DNA of 57,018 bases, from positions 1 through 57,018 of the forward strand of contig PLHW01000051.1 in the NCBI GenBank assembly GCA_003139095.1. Reading direction: 5' to 3'. The notes beneath the pieces are model-generated. The model worked only from the letters and a program-made list of their open reading frames with translations, did not search any database and was not told where the DNA came from. Shown one piece after another: positions 10,154-19,796 of this stretch (positions within the stretch are counted from its first letter, which is position 1; the number at the start of each line of letters is the position of its first letter). Origin of the DNA: Acidobacteriaceae bacterium (lineage in GTDB: Bacteria > Acidobacteriota > Terriglobia > Terriglobales > Acidobacteriaceae). Position numbers and translations under genes: made by a program.

Positions 10154-10283
10154 GGTCTTTTGGAATCAGTGGGTTAGGGGGAAATCTCCGCCAGGTCTTT
10201 GAGGAATAAGGACTTAGTATAATTCTTTAGAATCAATGACTTAGCTGAGACTCCAACGTGGTCTTTGAAAAATAAGGACTTAG
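10154..10283. repeat. Four degenerate 24-nt repeat units between murG and murC
   Basis: Four 24-nt units lie in the same orientation at 10154-10177, 10194-10217, 10221-10244 and 10260-10283. Their common pattern is GGTCTTTnGAATnAnnGACTTAG, written on the plus strand. Units 2 and 4 differ at only two positions. Start-to-start spacing is 40, 27 and 39 nt. They fill much of the 393-nt gap 9991-10383 and would be in the murC leader on the transcribed strand. No gene is supported in the gap. The spacers are too short and unequal for a CRISPR. Confidence 0.7.
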
Positions 10284-10383
10284 AAGTAAAGTATTTATTT
10301 TGCAATAAGATAGCGGCGGCTTCTGCATCGTGCCGAGTTTCTCTGGTGCTCTGTGCACTGAGCCTTATTTGGGGGTGCATGCT

Positions 10384-11535
10384 TCAGTCGGCGGCGGCGA
10401 GGCGCGCCACCATTTCCGCAATTTCTTCGACTGCTTTGGGATGGGCGAGCGACCTTGCGGCTTCCGACATGGCGACGAGCCGCCGCGGATCGCTGAGTAA
10501 GGCGGCGATGGTTTCGACCAAATACGCGGCTTCGAGATTCGATTCTTCGACCACGATGGCGGCGCCGGCGTTTTCGAGGGCGCGCGCGTTTTTGTTCTGG
10601 TGGTCGTCGGCGGCGTGCGGGAACGGAACGAAAATCGCCGGCTTGCCGGCGGCGGTAATTTCGCCGACCGTGCTAGCGCCCGAGCGGCAGACCAGCAAAT
10701 CGGCTTTGGCGAACATGGCGGGCATGTCGTCGATGAATTTGTGGACTTCGCCGGACATGGCGGCGGATCGCTCGCCCGTCAGTCGTTCGCCCGTGAACCC
10801 AAGCCGCTTGTATGCCGCAAGCACGGTTTCATAGTCGCGCTCGCCGGTTTGGTGGATGATGTGGAGCGCGGGAATTTTTGCGCGCAGCCCGGGCAGCGAT
10901 TCGATCATGGCCTGATTAATCGCGTGCGCGCCTTGACTGCCTCCAAAGACCAGAAGAGTGGGAACGCCTCTCGCGGCGACTTCGCCCTTCTTCAGCAGGT
11001 CGCGCGCGCCCGGCGCCGCCCCTTTTGCGGGAATTTTGAAGAACGCTTCGCGCACCGGAACGCCTGTGACTTTCGCACTCCGAAAGTATTCGCAGGTTTC
11101 TTCGAAATGAACCGCCGCGGCCGACACGAAGCGCGCGACCATGCGATTGGCAAATCCGGGAACGACATTGGGCTCGAAGGCGAGCGTCGGAATGCGGCGG
11201 CGAATGGCCGCGACCATGGCGGGCCCAGACGCGTATCCGCCGACGCCGATGACTACGTCGGGCCGGAAGTCGGAAACAATTCGCCCTGAGACCCACAGTG
11301 CCCGTGGCAGATCGAAGATCGTCTTTACGCGCGTTAGGAGGCTGACATTTTTCAATGCACCCACCTGGATCAACTCCAACGGAAATCCGGCTCGCGGCAC
11401 AAGACGGGTCTCAATGCCGCGCGGGGTGCCGATAAAGAGCACTTCGGCCGCGAACTGCTTTTTCAGTTGCTGGGCGATGGCCAGGGCGGGAATGACGTGT
11501 CCGCCGGTACCTCCGCCCGCGATGATGACGCGCAT
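10384..11535 (-). CDS. murG: UDP-GlcNAc:lipid I transferase MurG
   Basis: Peripheral inner-membrane GT-B glycosyltransferase that makes lipid II. The N-terminal diagnostic loop is [18 protein letters not shown], and further G-loops are [12 protein letters not shown] and [12 protein letters not shown]. The UDP-GlcNAc-binding [31 protein letters not shown] block is present, split here across normal family positions. ATG 11535 places the first G-loop 4 residues from the start, as in the family; the frame could extend to 11613 but that adds unrelated sequence. Length is 383 residues. ftsW, which usually precedes murG, is absent; instead a divergent Crp/Fnr gene lies upstream, so a promoter must sit in 11536-11728. 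Confidence 0.97.
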   Translation of the reverse strand: MRVIIAGGGTGGHVIPALAIAQQLKKQFAAEVLFIGTPRGIETRLVPRAGFPLELIQVGALKNVSLLTRVKTIFDLPRALWVSGRIVSDFRPDVVIGVGGYASGPAMVAAIRRRIPTLAFEPNVVPGFANRMVARFVSAAAVHFEETCEYFRSAKVTGVPVREAFFKIPAKGAAPGARDLLKKGEVAARGVPTLLVFGGSQGAHAINQAMIESLPGLRAKIPALHIIHQTGERDYETVLAAYKRLGFTGERLTGERSAAMSGEVHKFIDDMPAMFAKADLLVCRSGASTVGEITAAGKPAIFVPFPHAADDHQNKNARALENAGAAIVVEESNLEAAYLVETIAALLSDPRRLVAMSEAARSLAHPKAVEEIAEMVARLAAAD

Positions 11536-11728
11536 GGTTGGTTTAACACACGAATCTAACATGGAAGCCGGGCGCAGTTGCCCCCTGCCACCGCCGTTCG
11601 TACTTTCCCACAATCGGCGTATTCCGGTCGCCGGAAAAGTGGGACTCGCATGGTATGCGCTGCCTGCGGTGCCTGCTTTACCGAACTCCGGTAGAATGCT
11701 AGTATCCGGCAGTCAGTGTGAGGATCGC

Positions 11729-12445
11729 ATGAGCACGCCCTACGGGCTTCAGATCACCGAGAACTGCCTTATCTGCAAGTTGCGCCATTCCGGCTTCTTC
11801 TGCGATCTCCCCAAGCCTTCCCTCGAGCAGTTGGAAAAGATCAAGTACGCCAGCGCTTACCCGCAGGGCGCAGTGCTGTTCGTGGAAGGCCAAGCCCCGC
11901 GCGGCATCTACATTCTCTGCTCGGGACGCATTAAGCTGACCACGACATCGCGCGACGGCAAGACGCTGATCTTGCGCATCGCCCAGGCGGGCGAGGTTCT
12001 TGGCCTACACGGGACCGTTTCCGGCAAGCCCTACGAACTGACCGCGGAGACGTTGCAGCCCAGCCAGCTCGACTTCATCAAGCGCGACGATTTTCTCAAA
12101 TTTCTCCAGTCTCATGCCGACGCCTGCCTGAATGCAGCGCAGCATCTGAGCCAGAACTGCCAGACCGCGTATGAAATGATCCGCTCGCTTGGCCTGTCGC
12201 ATTCCGTCTCCGAGAAGCTGGCGCGCCTGTTGCTGGAATGGGCGAGCGACGGCGAGCAGACCAAGGACGGCATTCGAATCAAGATCGCCCTGACGCATGA
12301 AGAGATCGCGCAACTCATCGGCACGTCGCGCGAAACCGTGACTCGGGTGCTGGGCGAATTCCGCGACAAGGATATGGCCCAGCTTCGCGGCTCCACCCTC
12401 CTGATCCGCAACAAAGCCGCCTTACAAAAACTGATCGGCGCTTGA
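11729..12445 (+). CDS. Crp/Fnr-family transcriptional regulator with N-terminal cysteine cluster
   Basis: A 238-residue protein with a cyclic-nucleotide-like sensor domain (about residues 40-125) and a C-terminal helix-turn-helix (HEEIAQLIGTSRETVTRVL). The recognition helix carries the Crp-type RETxxR pattern. The N-terminus has Cys13-x2-Cys16-x8-Cys25, with further cysteines at 64, 133 and 142, reminiscent of the iron-sulfur ligands of FNR (Cys20, 23, 29, 122 in E. coli) but with different spacing. A redox or oxygen sensor is therefore plausible but not proven. ATG 11729 follows GAGGAT at about 7 nt. The frame runs far upstream, but that part is antisense to murG. Confidence 0.88.
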   Translation: MSTPYGLQITENCLICKLRHSGFFCDLPKPSLEQLEKIKYASAYPQGAVLFVEGQAPRGIYILCSGRIKLTTTSRDGKTLILRIAQAGEVLGLHGTVSGKPYELTAETLQPSQLDFIKRDDFLKFLQSHADACLNAAQHLSQNCQTAYEMIRSLGLSHSVSEKLARLLLEWASDGEQTKDGIRIKIALTHEEIAQLIGTSRETVTRVLGEFRDKDMAQLRGSTLLIRNKAALQKLIGA

Positions 12446-12449
12446 AAAG

Positions 12450-12491
12450 CAGTTGCCGGTTGCCAGTTGTCAGTTGCCAGTTGCCAGTTAA
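12450..12491. repeat. Heptameric repeat (CAGTTGC type)
   Basis: Six 7-nt units start 5 nt after the regulator's stop codon: CAGTTGC, CGGTTGC, CAGTTGT, CAGTTGC, CAGTTGC, CAGTTAA. Confidence 0.8.
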
Positions 12492-12593
12492 ATCCATCTC
12501 CACTCCAGTTCCTTCGCGCATGGGCGTTGCCTCATGTTTCTTTGCAAGGCTTGGGGCTATCAAGACGAGGCAGTTTCCAAGCATGGCGATCAC

Positions 12594-12609
12594 CGAGAAC
12601 TGAGAACTG
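12594..12609. repeat. Short heptameric repeat (GAGAACT type)
   Basis: Two GAGAACT units (reverse complement AGTTCTC, the same unit as at 47272-47327), about 100 nt upstream of the PpiD-like gene. Confidence 0.5.
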
Positions 12610-12709
12610 CACCACTGGTTTATAATCAAGAATTCGGCCTCCAGACCTATGCGATCGACCCGAATCGGTCAGTAGTCTGGCGCAGTAACCCTGACGGAGT
12701 AATCTCACT

Positions 12710-14692
12710 ATGATACGACAGCTGCAAAACGCCGGCCCCACTCTGAAAATCATCCTGGGTGCCCTGCTTGTCATCATCTGTGCCTCGATGGCCATCACGC
12801 TCATCCCCGGCGGCATCGGCAATAGCCTTGGCTTTGGTGCGCCGCCAGCCGGCGTGCTCGCCACCATCGGCGACGAAAAGGTGACCGTGGCCGAAGTGCA
12901 ACGCGAAGCGCATCAGATGATCCTGCGGCAGTTTCCCCGGGGCGGCGCTCAAATGGCTACCCTGATGCCCTTTTTCGCCGGGCAGGCTGCCCAGCAACTC
13001 ATTGACGAAAAAGCGATGGTTGCGGAAGCGCACCGCCTCGGCCTGCGCACCAACGACGACGAGCTGCGTGACGACCTTCAACATGGCCAACTCGGCGCGA
13101 CTTTATTTCCCGACGGCAAATTCGTCGGCCAGGAAGAATACGAGCAATTCATTCAGCGCAACAACATGACCATCCCCGAGTTCGAAGCGCTGGAGAAAGA
13201 TTACATTCTGATTCGCAAGCTCCAGGCGCTGGTCTCTGGTACTGTCTTTGTGACCGATTCGCAGGTGCGCGCGGAGTTCGAGCGGCGTGACACGAAGATC
13301 AAATTCAACTATGCCGTCATCACCCAGGGCGACATTCTCAACAGCCTGCATCCCACCGATGAGGAACTGAAGGCCTATTACGATCGCAACAAGGCCAGCT
13401 ACAACAATTCGATCCCGGAAAAACGCCAGATTAAATATGTCCTCGTGGATTCGGGGAAAATCGCGGCCTCGACCAACGTCTCTGACCAGGACCTTTTGGC
13501 CTATTACGATCAGCACCGCGATGAGTATCGTGTGCCTGAGCAAGTCAAAGTCCGCCACATTCTAATCAAGACGCCTTTGCCTACACCCGGCGGCAAAGAA
13601 GACGAGAAGGCAGTGGCTGACGCGCGCGCTAAAGCCGACGACGTTTTAAAGCAATTGAAGGCCGGCGGCGACTTCGCGAAACTGGCGGAGAAATATTCCG
13701 AAGATCCGGGCACCGCCAAGAAAGGCGGCGAACTGGACTGGATCGGCCGCGGGCGCACCGTCCCGGAATTCGAGAAAGCGGCATTTTCGCTTCCCAAGGG
13801 CCAGATCAGCGACCTGGTCAAATCCAGCTACGGTTACCACATCATTCAGGTGCTGGATAAGCAGGAAGCTCACGTCAAGTCGTTCGCCGAAGTGAAGAGC
13901 GAAATCTCCGAAAAAGTGAAGCTGCAAAAATCGGAGCGCGCGACAGAGGCGGCGTCGAACTCGCTGCTGAGCGCGGCCCGCAACGATGGGCTGGACAAGG
14001 CCGCCGCCAGGGGCGATCAGGTCATCACCACCGATTTCGTAAGCCACAACGATAGCTTGCCCGGCGTCGGCACCAGTCCCCAACTTATGGACGCGGTGTT
14101 CGGCGAGCCCGACAAATCACCGCCCGACGTCGTTCAAGTGCCACAGGGATATGTTGTTTTTCAACTGCTCGCGGTGCGGCCTCCGGCCACGCCTACGTTC
14201 GAAGAAATTCGCGGGCGTGTCGAAGCCGAGTTCAAGAATCAGCGTGCCGGTATTCTGCTTCAGCAGAAAACGCAGGAGCTTGCCGATCAGGCGAAAGCCG
14301 GCCACGACCTGAAAAAAGCCGCAAAGGAATTGGGCGCAACGTATCGCACGAGCGACCCCGTCGCGCCGGACGGACAGGTTCCGGGCATCGGTTCGTTAGC
14401 CGGTCCAGCGAGCGCAATCTTCTCCCTGAAACAGGGCGAAATGAGCGGCCCCATCGTAGCTGGCGCCGACGGCATCGTCGCCGAGTTACTCGAACGGCAA
14501 ATCCCCACCGATCAGGAATTCGCGGACAAGAAAGCCCAAATCCGCGAATCGCTGGTCGAGGCCAAGCAGGGTGAGATGTTCCAGCTCTTCGTCTCCAATC
14601 TGCGCAAAGAGATGGAGAAAAACAAGCAGATCAAGGTGAACCAGGAAGAGATGAAAAACCTGACCCGCCAGACTGCCGAAGAAGGCTCGTAA
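12710..14692 (+). CDS. PpiD/SurA-like membrane-anchored peptidyl-prolyl isomerase
   Basis: A 660-residue protein. An N-terminal membrane helix (about residues 15-33) is followed by a SurA/PpiD-type chaperone segment. A parvulin rotamase domain begins at about residue 280 (VKVRHILIKTP) and closes with SYGYHIIQVLDK, and contains the typical GGDFAKLAEKYSEDP. A second, degenerate parvulin-like region (about 540-610) precedes a charged C-terminal helix. Like PpiD, it would act at the outer face of the inner membrane on newly exported proteins. ATG 12710 has GGAG about 9 nt upstream. It lies downstream of the Crp/Fnr regulator, with heptameric repeats between them. Confidence 0.9.
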   Translation: MIRQLQNAGPTLKIILGALLVIICASMAITLIPGGIGNSLGFGAPPAGVLATIGDEKVTVAEVQREAHQMILRQFPRGGAQMATLMPFFAGQAAQQLIDEKAMVAEAHRLGLRTNDDELRDDLQHGQLGATLFPDGKFVGQEEYEQFIQRNNMTIPEFEALEKDYILIRKLQALVSGTVFVTDSQVRAEFERRDTKIKFNYAVITQGDILNSLHPTDEELKAYYDRNKASYNNSIPEKRQIKYVLVDSGKIAASTNVSDQDLLAYYDQHRDEYRVPEQVKVRHILIKTPLPTPGGKEDEKAVADARAKADDVLKQLKAGGDFAKLAEKYSEDPGTAKKGGELDWIGRGRTVPEFEKAAFSLPKGQISDLVKSSYGYHIIQVLDKQEAHVKSFAEVKSEISEKVKLQKSERATEAASNSLLSAARNDGLDKAAARGDQVITTDFVSHNDSLPGVGTSPQLMDAVFGEPDKSPPDVVQVPQGYVVFQLLAVRPPATPTFEEIRGRVEAEFKNQRAGILLQQKTQELADQAKAGHDLKKAAKELGATYRTSDPVAPDGQVPGIGSLAGPASAIFSLKQGEMSGPIVAGADGIVAELLERQIPTDQEFADKKAQIRESLVEAKQGEMFQLFVSNLRKEMEKNKQIKVNQEEMKNLTRQTAEEGS

Positions 14693-14817
14693 TGTTTTTG
14701 GAGCCTGGGTGGCCTAACATTCGAAGCGATTTTGCTCGGCGCCGAGTGTTGACGGAGCGCGCTGAAAAGGGAACCGCTGACAGCCGCGAACGAGTCTCCT
14801 GAAAGCCCAACACGGAG

Positions 14818-14837
14818 TAACCGAGAACCGAGAACTG
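14818..14837. repeat. Heptameric repeat just upstream of malQ
   Basis: Nearly three units of AACCGAG/AACTG phase (reverse complement CAGTTCT, CGGTTCT), ending 6 nt before the malQ ATG. No Shine-Dalgarno sequence is visible between the repeat and the start. Confidence 0.6.
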
Positions 14838-14843
14838 TTTTAA

Positions 14844-16373
14844 ATGCCTTGCCCCCGCTCCAGCGGAATCCTTCTTCATCCCACGTCGCTGCCCTCGCGC
14901 GGCGGCATCGGCGATTTCGGCCCAGCCGCCTATGCCTTCGCCGATTTCCTTGCCTCCGCCCGCCAGAGTGTCTGGCAGGTGTTGCCGCTGGGCCCGTTAG
15001 GCTATGGCGATTCGCCCTATTCTTCGACCTCCGCCTTCGCCGGAAATCCGTTGCTCATCAGTCTCGACCGCCTCGCCGAACGCGGCTGGATCGACCGCTC
15101 GCAACTTGATGCTCTACCTGCCGCGATCGAGCCGGTCGACTACTCGTCGGTCTTTCACCACAAACTGCCTCTCCTTTTTGAGGCAGCGCACAATTTTGTG
15201 GGCTCCGCTCCGCCCAACGCGCGGGCGCGCTTTGAGAACTTCCGACGCCAGAATCACTGGTGGCTCGACGATTTTGTGCTCTTCGATGCACTCCGTGCTC
15301 GGTTCAAGCTTAAGAGCTGGAATCAGTGGCCCCGCGAATTAACGCACCGCGAACCTGCAGCCATCGAAATATTCCGCACCGAGTTGGCCGAGGATCTTAA
15401 TACCCGCTCCGCCATCCAGTTCTTTTTCTATGAGCAATGGCAGGCCCTGCGCGCCTATTGCGCCCAGCACTCGATTTCCACGGCCGGCGATATCGCCATC
15501 TTTCTCAACTTCGACAGCGCCGACGTTTGGACTCATCCCGATCTCTTCCGCCTCACGCCAGAGCTCGAGCCCGAAGCGGTGTCCGGCGTTCCTCCCGATT
15601 TTTTCAGCAAGGACGGCCAGCGCTGGGGAAATCCTCTATATCGCTGGGATGTGATGAAGGAGCAAGGCTATACCTGGTGGATCGACCGCCTGCGCTGGGC
15701 GACGCGCAATTTCGAATACATTCGCCTCGATCACTTTCGCGGCTTCTCGCAGTTCTGGGAAATTCCGGCGGACGAGCCTACCGCGATTCATGGCCGCTGG
15801 GTTGATGGCCCGAAGGACGATCTATTCGTCAAGGTCCGCGAAGCGCTCGGCGGGCTGCCGTTTTTCGCCGAAGACCTGGGCTACATCACGCCCGATGTAC
15901 ACGCCCTCCGCGACCGCCTTCAGATCCCCGGCATGGCGGTGCTGCAATTCGGGTTTGGCAACGCCGGCGCGCACATTCACCTGCCCCACACCTTCAAGCC
16001 CGAGAAAGTCGTCTACACCGGCACGCATGACAACAACACGCTCCGCGGTTGGTGGGAACTGGACGCGACGAAAAATGAGCGCGAGTCTGTGCGCGCTTAC
16101 GTCGGTCCTTGCGATGACGGCATTTGCTGGGGCCTGATTCGCGCCGCCTCAACTTCAGTCGCCAATCTCTGCATCATTCCTTTGCAGGATGTGCTCGACC
16201 TCGGTAGCGAGGCTCGCATGAACGTCCCAAGCCTCGAAGGTGGCAACTGGCGCTGGCGTTTCGCGGCCGATCTCCTCCGCCCCGAAGTCGCGGCCAAGCT
16301 CTCCGCCCTCGCCGAAGTGTCCGACCGCCTCCCGCATGCCATGCCATCAACCGAGGAAGATTGGTCCGCCTGA
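14844..16373 (+). CDS. malQ: 4-alpha-glucanotransferase (amylomaltase)
   Basis: GH77 enzyme of 509 residues that transfers maltodextrin segments between alpha-1,4-glucans in the cytoplasm. Conserved blocks are the N-terminal SGILLHPTSLPS and GPLGYGDSPYSS, the nucleophile aspartate in YIRLDHFRG, the acid/base glutamate in FFAEDLGYI, and the transition-state aspartate in YTGTHDNNT. Length matches bacterial amylomaltases. ATG 14844 is the first in-frame start and places the family N-terminus correctly. No Shine-Dalgarno sequence is seen; instead a heptameric repeat ends 6 nt upstream. No other glycogen or maltose gene is adjacent. Confidence 0.96.
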   Translation: MPCPRSSGILLHPTSLPSRGGIGDFGPAAYAFADFLASARQSVWQVLPLGPLGYGDSPYSSTSAFAGNPLLISLDRLAERGWIDRSQLDALPAAIEPVDYSSVFHHKLPLLFEAAHNFVGSAPPNARARFENFRRQNHWWLDDFVLFDALRARFKLKSWNQWPRELTHREPAAIEIFRTELAEDLNTRSAIQFFFYEQWQALRAYCAQHSISTAGDIAIFLNFDSADVWTHPDLFRLTPELEPEAVSGVPPDFFSKDGQRWGNPLYRWDVMKEQGYTWWIDRLRWATRNFEYIRLDHFRGFSQFWEIPADEPTAIHGRWVDGPKDDLFVKVREALGGLPFFAEDLGYITPDVHALRDRLQIPGMAVLQFGFGNAGAHIHLPHTFKPEKVVYTGTHDNNTLRGWWELDATKNERESVRAYVGPCDDGICWGLIRAASTSVANLCIIPLQDVLDLGSEARMNVPSLEGGNWRWRFAADLLRPEVAAKLSALAEVSDRLPHAMPSTEEDWSA

Positions 16374-16545
16374 ACGCTTTCAAACCCGACCGAGCTGCCT
16401 TTTGATTTTGCGGTTAAAATTTTTCTCAGTGCCTCTGCGATTCTGTGTTGACCAAGCAAATCGGGACACTCCGCCGCCGCAGCCATTACTCTGAAATGTT
16501 CCTGGTGTATCCTCACAGTTCGAGAAAAGTTTCGGAGTTCTATTC

Positions 16546-17883
16546 GTGCCCGAACCCATCATCCGCGCCCAAGCCGTCGAAAAGTTCTACACGCAGCCCG
16601 ACGGCAGCCACATCGAAGTGATCGCGCCGGTCGACCTTGACATTGAGCCCGGCAAGATCATTGCCCTGCTTGGCCCCTCCGGCTGCGGAAAATCCACGCT
16701 CCTCCGCATCCTCACCGGCCTCAGCGAGCCATCCTCCGGCCATGTGCTCTGGCATAACAAGCCGCTCGCGGATCAAAATCCCGGGGTCGCCATCGTCTTC
16801 CAGAGCTTCGCGCTGTTCCCGTGGCTTACCGTTCTCGACAACGTCGAAGCTCCCCTGGAGGCCCGCGGAGTCCCCGCGGTCGAGCGCCACAAACGCGCGC
16901 TGCGCATCCTCGATACCGTCGGCCTCGACGGCTTCGAGAGCGCGTATCCCAAAGAACTCTCCGGCGGCATGAAGCAGCGCGTGGGCTTTGCCCGCGCCCT
17001 GGTCGTCGAGCCCGAAGTCCTCTTCATGGACGAGCCGTTCTCCGCCCTCGACGTCCTCACGGCCGAGAACCTGCGCAACGAACTCCTCGAACTCTGGCTC
17101 AGCAAAAAAATGCCGACCAGCGCCATCTTCATCGTCACGCACAATATCGAGGAGGCGATTCTTCTCGCCGATCGCGTCATCGTCATGGGCAGAAATCCCG
17201 CCCGCATTCGCGCCGATTTTCCCGTCGAACTCCCCCAGCCCCGCGACCGCAAATCCGCGCGCTTCGTCGAGTTGGTCGATTATGTTTACAAGATCATGAC
17301 GCAGCCCGACCTCGCTCTTGCCGTTCCTGGAGCCCGGGCCGCGGCGCAAAAGCCCGCCCGCCAGAAATATCAGATGCTTCCCCACGCCCGCGTCGGCGGC
17401 ATTGCCGGTCTCCTCGAACTCCTTCAGGATCGCGGCGGCCGCGAGGATCTCTATCGCCTCGCCGAAGTCCTCATCATGGATGCCGAAGATCTTCTCCCCA
17501 TTGTCGAAGCCTGCGTGCTTCTCGGTTTCGCCACACTCAAAGAAGGCGACGCCGAAATCACTCCTGACGGTGCTCGCCTTGCCGAAGCCGACATCCTTAC
17601 CCGCAAAATTCTCTTCCGCCACGCCGCTCTCAATCACGTCATGATCCTTCAGCAGATTGACAGCATCCTCCACGCCAAAACCGACCACTCCATCTCGGAA
17701 GAATTTTTCTACGACATTCTCGACGAACATTTCAGCCAGGACGAGGTCGAGCGCCAGTTTGAAACGGCGATGAACTGGGGCCGCTATGCCGAAATCTTCG
17801 ACTTCGATCGCGAGTCTCACCGCCTGGTTCTGGCCGAGCCCGTTTCCGAGCCGCATCCTCCCACCGCTCCGGTGCAGCCCTGA
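16546..17883 (+). CDS. Anion-type ABC transporter ATPase with C-terminal AAA-associated domain
   Basis: A 445-residue protein. The ABC ATPase domain (about residues 1-265) belongs to the nitrate/sulfonate/taurine class: Walker A GPSGCGKST (43-51), signature LSGGMKQRVG, Walker B VLFMDEPFSALD and H-loop IVTHNIEEA. The C-terminal ~150 residues form the AAA-associated domain found on a subset of these ATPases, whose function is not known. GTG 16546 has CGGAG about 9 nt upstream. Its stop overlaps the permease ATG by one base (TGATG), implying translational coupling. No substrate-binding protein gene is nearby. Confidence 0.92.
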   Translation: MPEPIIRAQAVEKFYTQPDGSHIEVIAPVDLDIEPGKIIALLGPSGCGKSTLLRILTGLSEPSSGHVLWHNKPLADQNPGVAIVFQSFALFPWLTVLDNVEAPLEARGVPAVERHKRALRILDTVGLDGFESAYPKELSGGMKQRVGFARALVVEPEVLFMDEPFSALDVLTAENLRNELLELWLSKKMPTSAIFIVTHNIEEAILLADRVIVMGRNPARIRADFPVELPQPRDRKSARFVELVDYVYKIMTQPDLALAVPGARAAAQKPARQKYQMLPHARVGGIAGLLELLQDRGGREDLYRLAEVLIMDAEDLLPIVEACVLLGFATLKEGDAEITPDGARLAEADILTRKILFRHAALNHVMILQQIDSILHAKTDHSISEEFFYDILDEHFSQDEVERQFETAMNWGRYAEIFDFDRESHRLVLAEPVSEPHPPTAPVQP

Positions 17884-19682
17884 TGAGCGCAACGTCATCC
17901 GGCGCAAGTTTGAAGAGCCCGAACTCAAAACGCCCTGAACGCGCCCCGCGACTCCGCCTGCGTACTCCACTGCGCATCTGGTCGATGCTGCCGCGCCCCA
18001 GCGCCGCCAGTTTGCCCGACGTGGTCATGTTCGCCGCCGGACTCGCGCTTTTTTATGGCATCGTCGAAATCGCCCGCCACTGGCTCGGTCCCTACCACCC
18101 ACAAGTCGAAATCAGCCGCAGTCCCGCCGCGCTTCCCGTCTATGCCGGCTATTCTCTGCTCCGCATCGCGCTCGCTTACGTTCTCAGCCTCATCTTCGCC
18201 CTCGTCTACGGTTACATCGCAGCCTACCGCCCGCGCGCCGAGCGCTTCATGATCCCGCTTCTCGACGTCCTGCAATCCATCCCCGTTCTCAGTTTTCTTC
18301 CGGGCGTCATGCTCGCCATGGCCGCGCTCTTTCCCGGACGTCAACTCGGGGTCGAACTCGGTGCCGTCCTTCTCATCTTCACCGGCCAAGTCTGGAACAT
18401 TGCCTTCAGCTTCTACGCCTCGCTGAAAAGCATTCCCCGCGAGATGCGGGAAGCCGCCACCATCTATCGCTTCAATGCATGGCAGCGTTTCTTTCAAATT
18501 GAATTGCCCTTCGCAACCATCGGCCTGGTCTGGAATTCGATGATGTCCGTCGCCGGCGCGTGGTTCTTCCTGATGGCCTGCGAACAATTCGGCGACTTCC
18601 GACTTCCCGGCCTCGGCTCCTACCTCCAGGCCGCCGCCGATAGCGGCGACAGCCGTTCGATCCTGCTCGGCATCGTCACGATGATCAGCGTGATCGTCCT
18701 CATGGACCAACTTATCTGGCGTCCCGTCATCGCGTGGGCCGAAAAATTTAAGTTCGAGCAAGTCGAAAGCGCCAGCGCTCCAACTTCCTGGGTGCTCGAA
18801 TTCCTGCGGCACTCGCGCGGCATCGCCTACCTTCGCAAGCGCGCGGTCCGCCCCGTCCGCGAGCAAATGATTCACTATTTCGCCCGCGCTGACGGCAACG
18901 AACCTCGTGCGCAATCGCCGGGTGAAAATGAAATGTCTGTTTGGATCTGGCGAGGGGTGGGAATCGTGATCCTCGCCGCGATCGGCTATGCCGTTGTTCG
19001 CGTCGTCATGATCATCACTGGCCTGCACAGCAGCGAGTTCCGCAATCTGGGCCTCGGTCTGGGCGCAACTTTCCTTCGCGTCAATGCCACGCTCGTCCTG
19101 GGCGCGCTCTGGACCATCCCCGTCGGCGTCGCCATCGGATTTAATCCACGCCTGGCGCGCATTGCGCAGCCGCTCGCGCAAATCGCCGCATCTGTGCCAG
19201 CCACCGCGCTGTTTCCAGTCGTGCTTCTAATCCTCATCCGCCTCGGCGGCGGACTCGGCTTCGGCTCTATCGTCCTGCTGCTTCTCGGCACGCAGTGGTA
19301 CATCCTGTTCAACGTGATCGCGGGCGCCATGGCCATTCCCAGCGACCTCAAAGAAGCCGCCGCGGTCTTCGGCCTTCGCGGCTGGGAGCGCTGGCAGAAG
19401 CTCATCCTCCCCGGCATCTTTCCTTTTCTTGTTACCGGTATGATCACGGCCTCCGGAGGCGCGTGGAACGCCAGCATTGTCGCCGAATATTTTAATTTCA
19501 AAGGTCAGACCTATTCGACGGTAGGCGTCGGCGCCATGATCTCCGCGGCCACCGCCGCCAAGAATTTCAATCTCCTACTCGCCAGCACCATCGCGTTGGC
19601 CGCCGTCGTCGTCACGACGAATCGCTTAGTGTGGCGCCGCCTCTACCGCCTGGCTGAAACCCGTTACAAACTTGAGAGCTAA
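17883..19682 (+). CDS. Duplicated ABC transporter permease (two fused permease domains)
   Basis: A 599-residue inner-membrane protein containing two binding-protein-dependent permease domains in tandem (about residues 75-290 and 365-590). Each carries an EAA loop that docks on the ATPase: REAATIYRFNAWQRFFQIELP-like in the first half and KEAAAVFGLRGWERWQKLILP-like in the second. This matches the duplicated permease class of anion ABC transporters (COG4986-like). One polypeptide could therefore form the whole pore with two copies of the upstream ATPase. The substrate is unknown; nitrate, sulfonate, phosphonate or related anions are possible. Confidence 0.9.
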   Translation: MSATSSGASLKSPNSKRPERAPRLRLRTPLRIWSMLPRPSAASLPDVVMFAAGLALFYGIVEIARHWLGPYHPQVEISRSPAALPVYAGYSLLRIALAYVLSLIFALVYGYIAAYRPRAERFMIPLLDVLQSIPVLSFLPGVMLAMAALFPGRQLGVELGAVLLIFTGQVWNIAFSFYASLKSIPREMREAATIYRFNAWQRFFQIELPFATIGLVWNSMMSVAGAWFFLMACEQFGDFRLPGLGSYLQAAADSGDSRSILLGIVTMISVIVLMDQLIWRPVIAWAEKFKFEQVESASAPTSWVLEFLRHSRGIAYLRKRAVRPVREQMIHYFARADGNEPRAQSPGENEMSVWIWRGVGIVILAAIGYAVVRVVMIITGLHSSEFRNLGLGLGATFLRVNATLVLGALWTIPVGVAIGFNPRLARIAQPLAQIAASVPATALFPVVLLILIRLGGGLGFGSIVLLLLGTQWYILFNVIAGAMAIPSDLKEAAAVFGLRGWERWQKLILPGIFPFLVTGMITASGGAWNASIVAEYFNFKGQTYSTVGVGAMISAATAAKNFNLLLASTIALAAVVVTTNRLVWRRLYRLAETRYKLES

Positions 19683-19796
19683 GGGTCCGCTCCCGCGAAT
19701 CCAGAATCCTCCAGTCGCCTCGTCCGCTTCGCCCCAGCATCCACTGAGTGCCAGCGCAATTGTTTCCCTCTGGCGCCGCTGATACCATTTCCACTC

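Noticed and set aside
10154-10283. Possible CRISPR array
   Set aside because: Units are degenerate, spacers are 3-16 nt and unequal, and there are no cas genes.
16540-17970. 476-codon minus-strand frame opposite the ABC ATPase
   Set aside because: The ATPase has all ABC motifs; the antisense frame has none.
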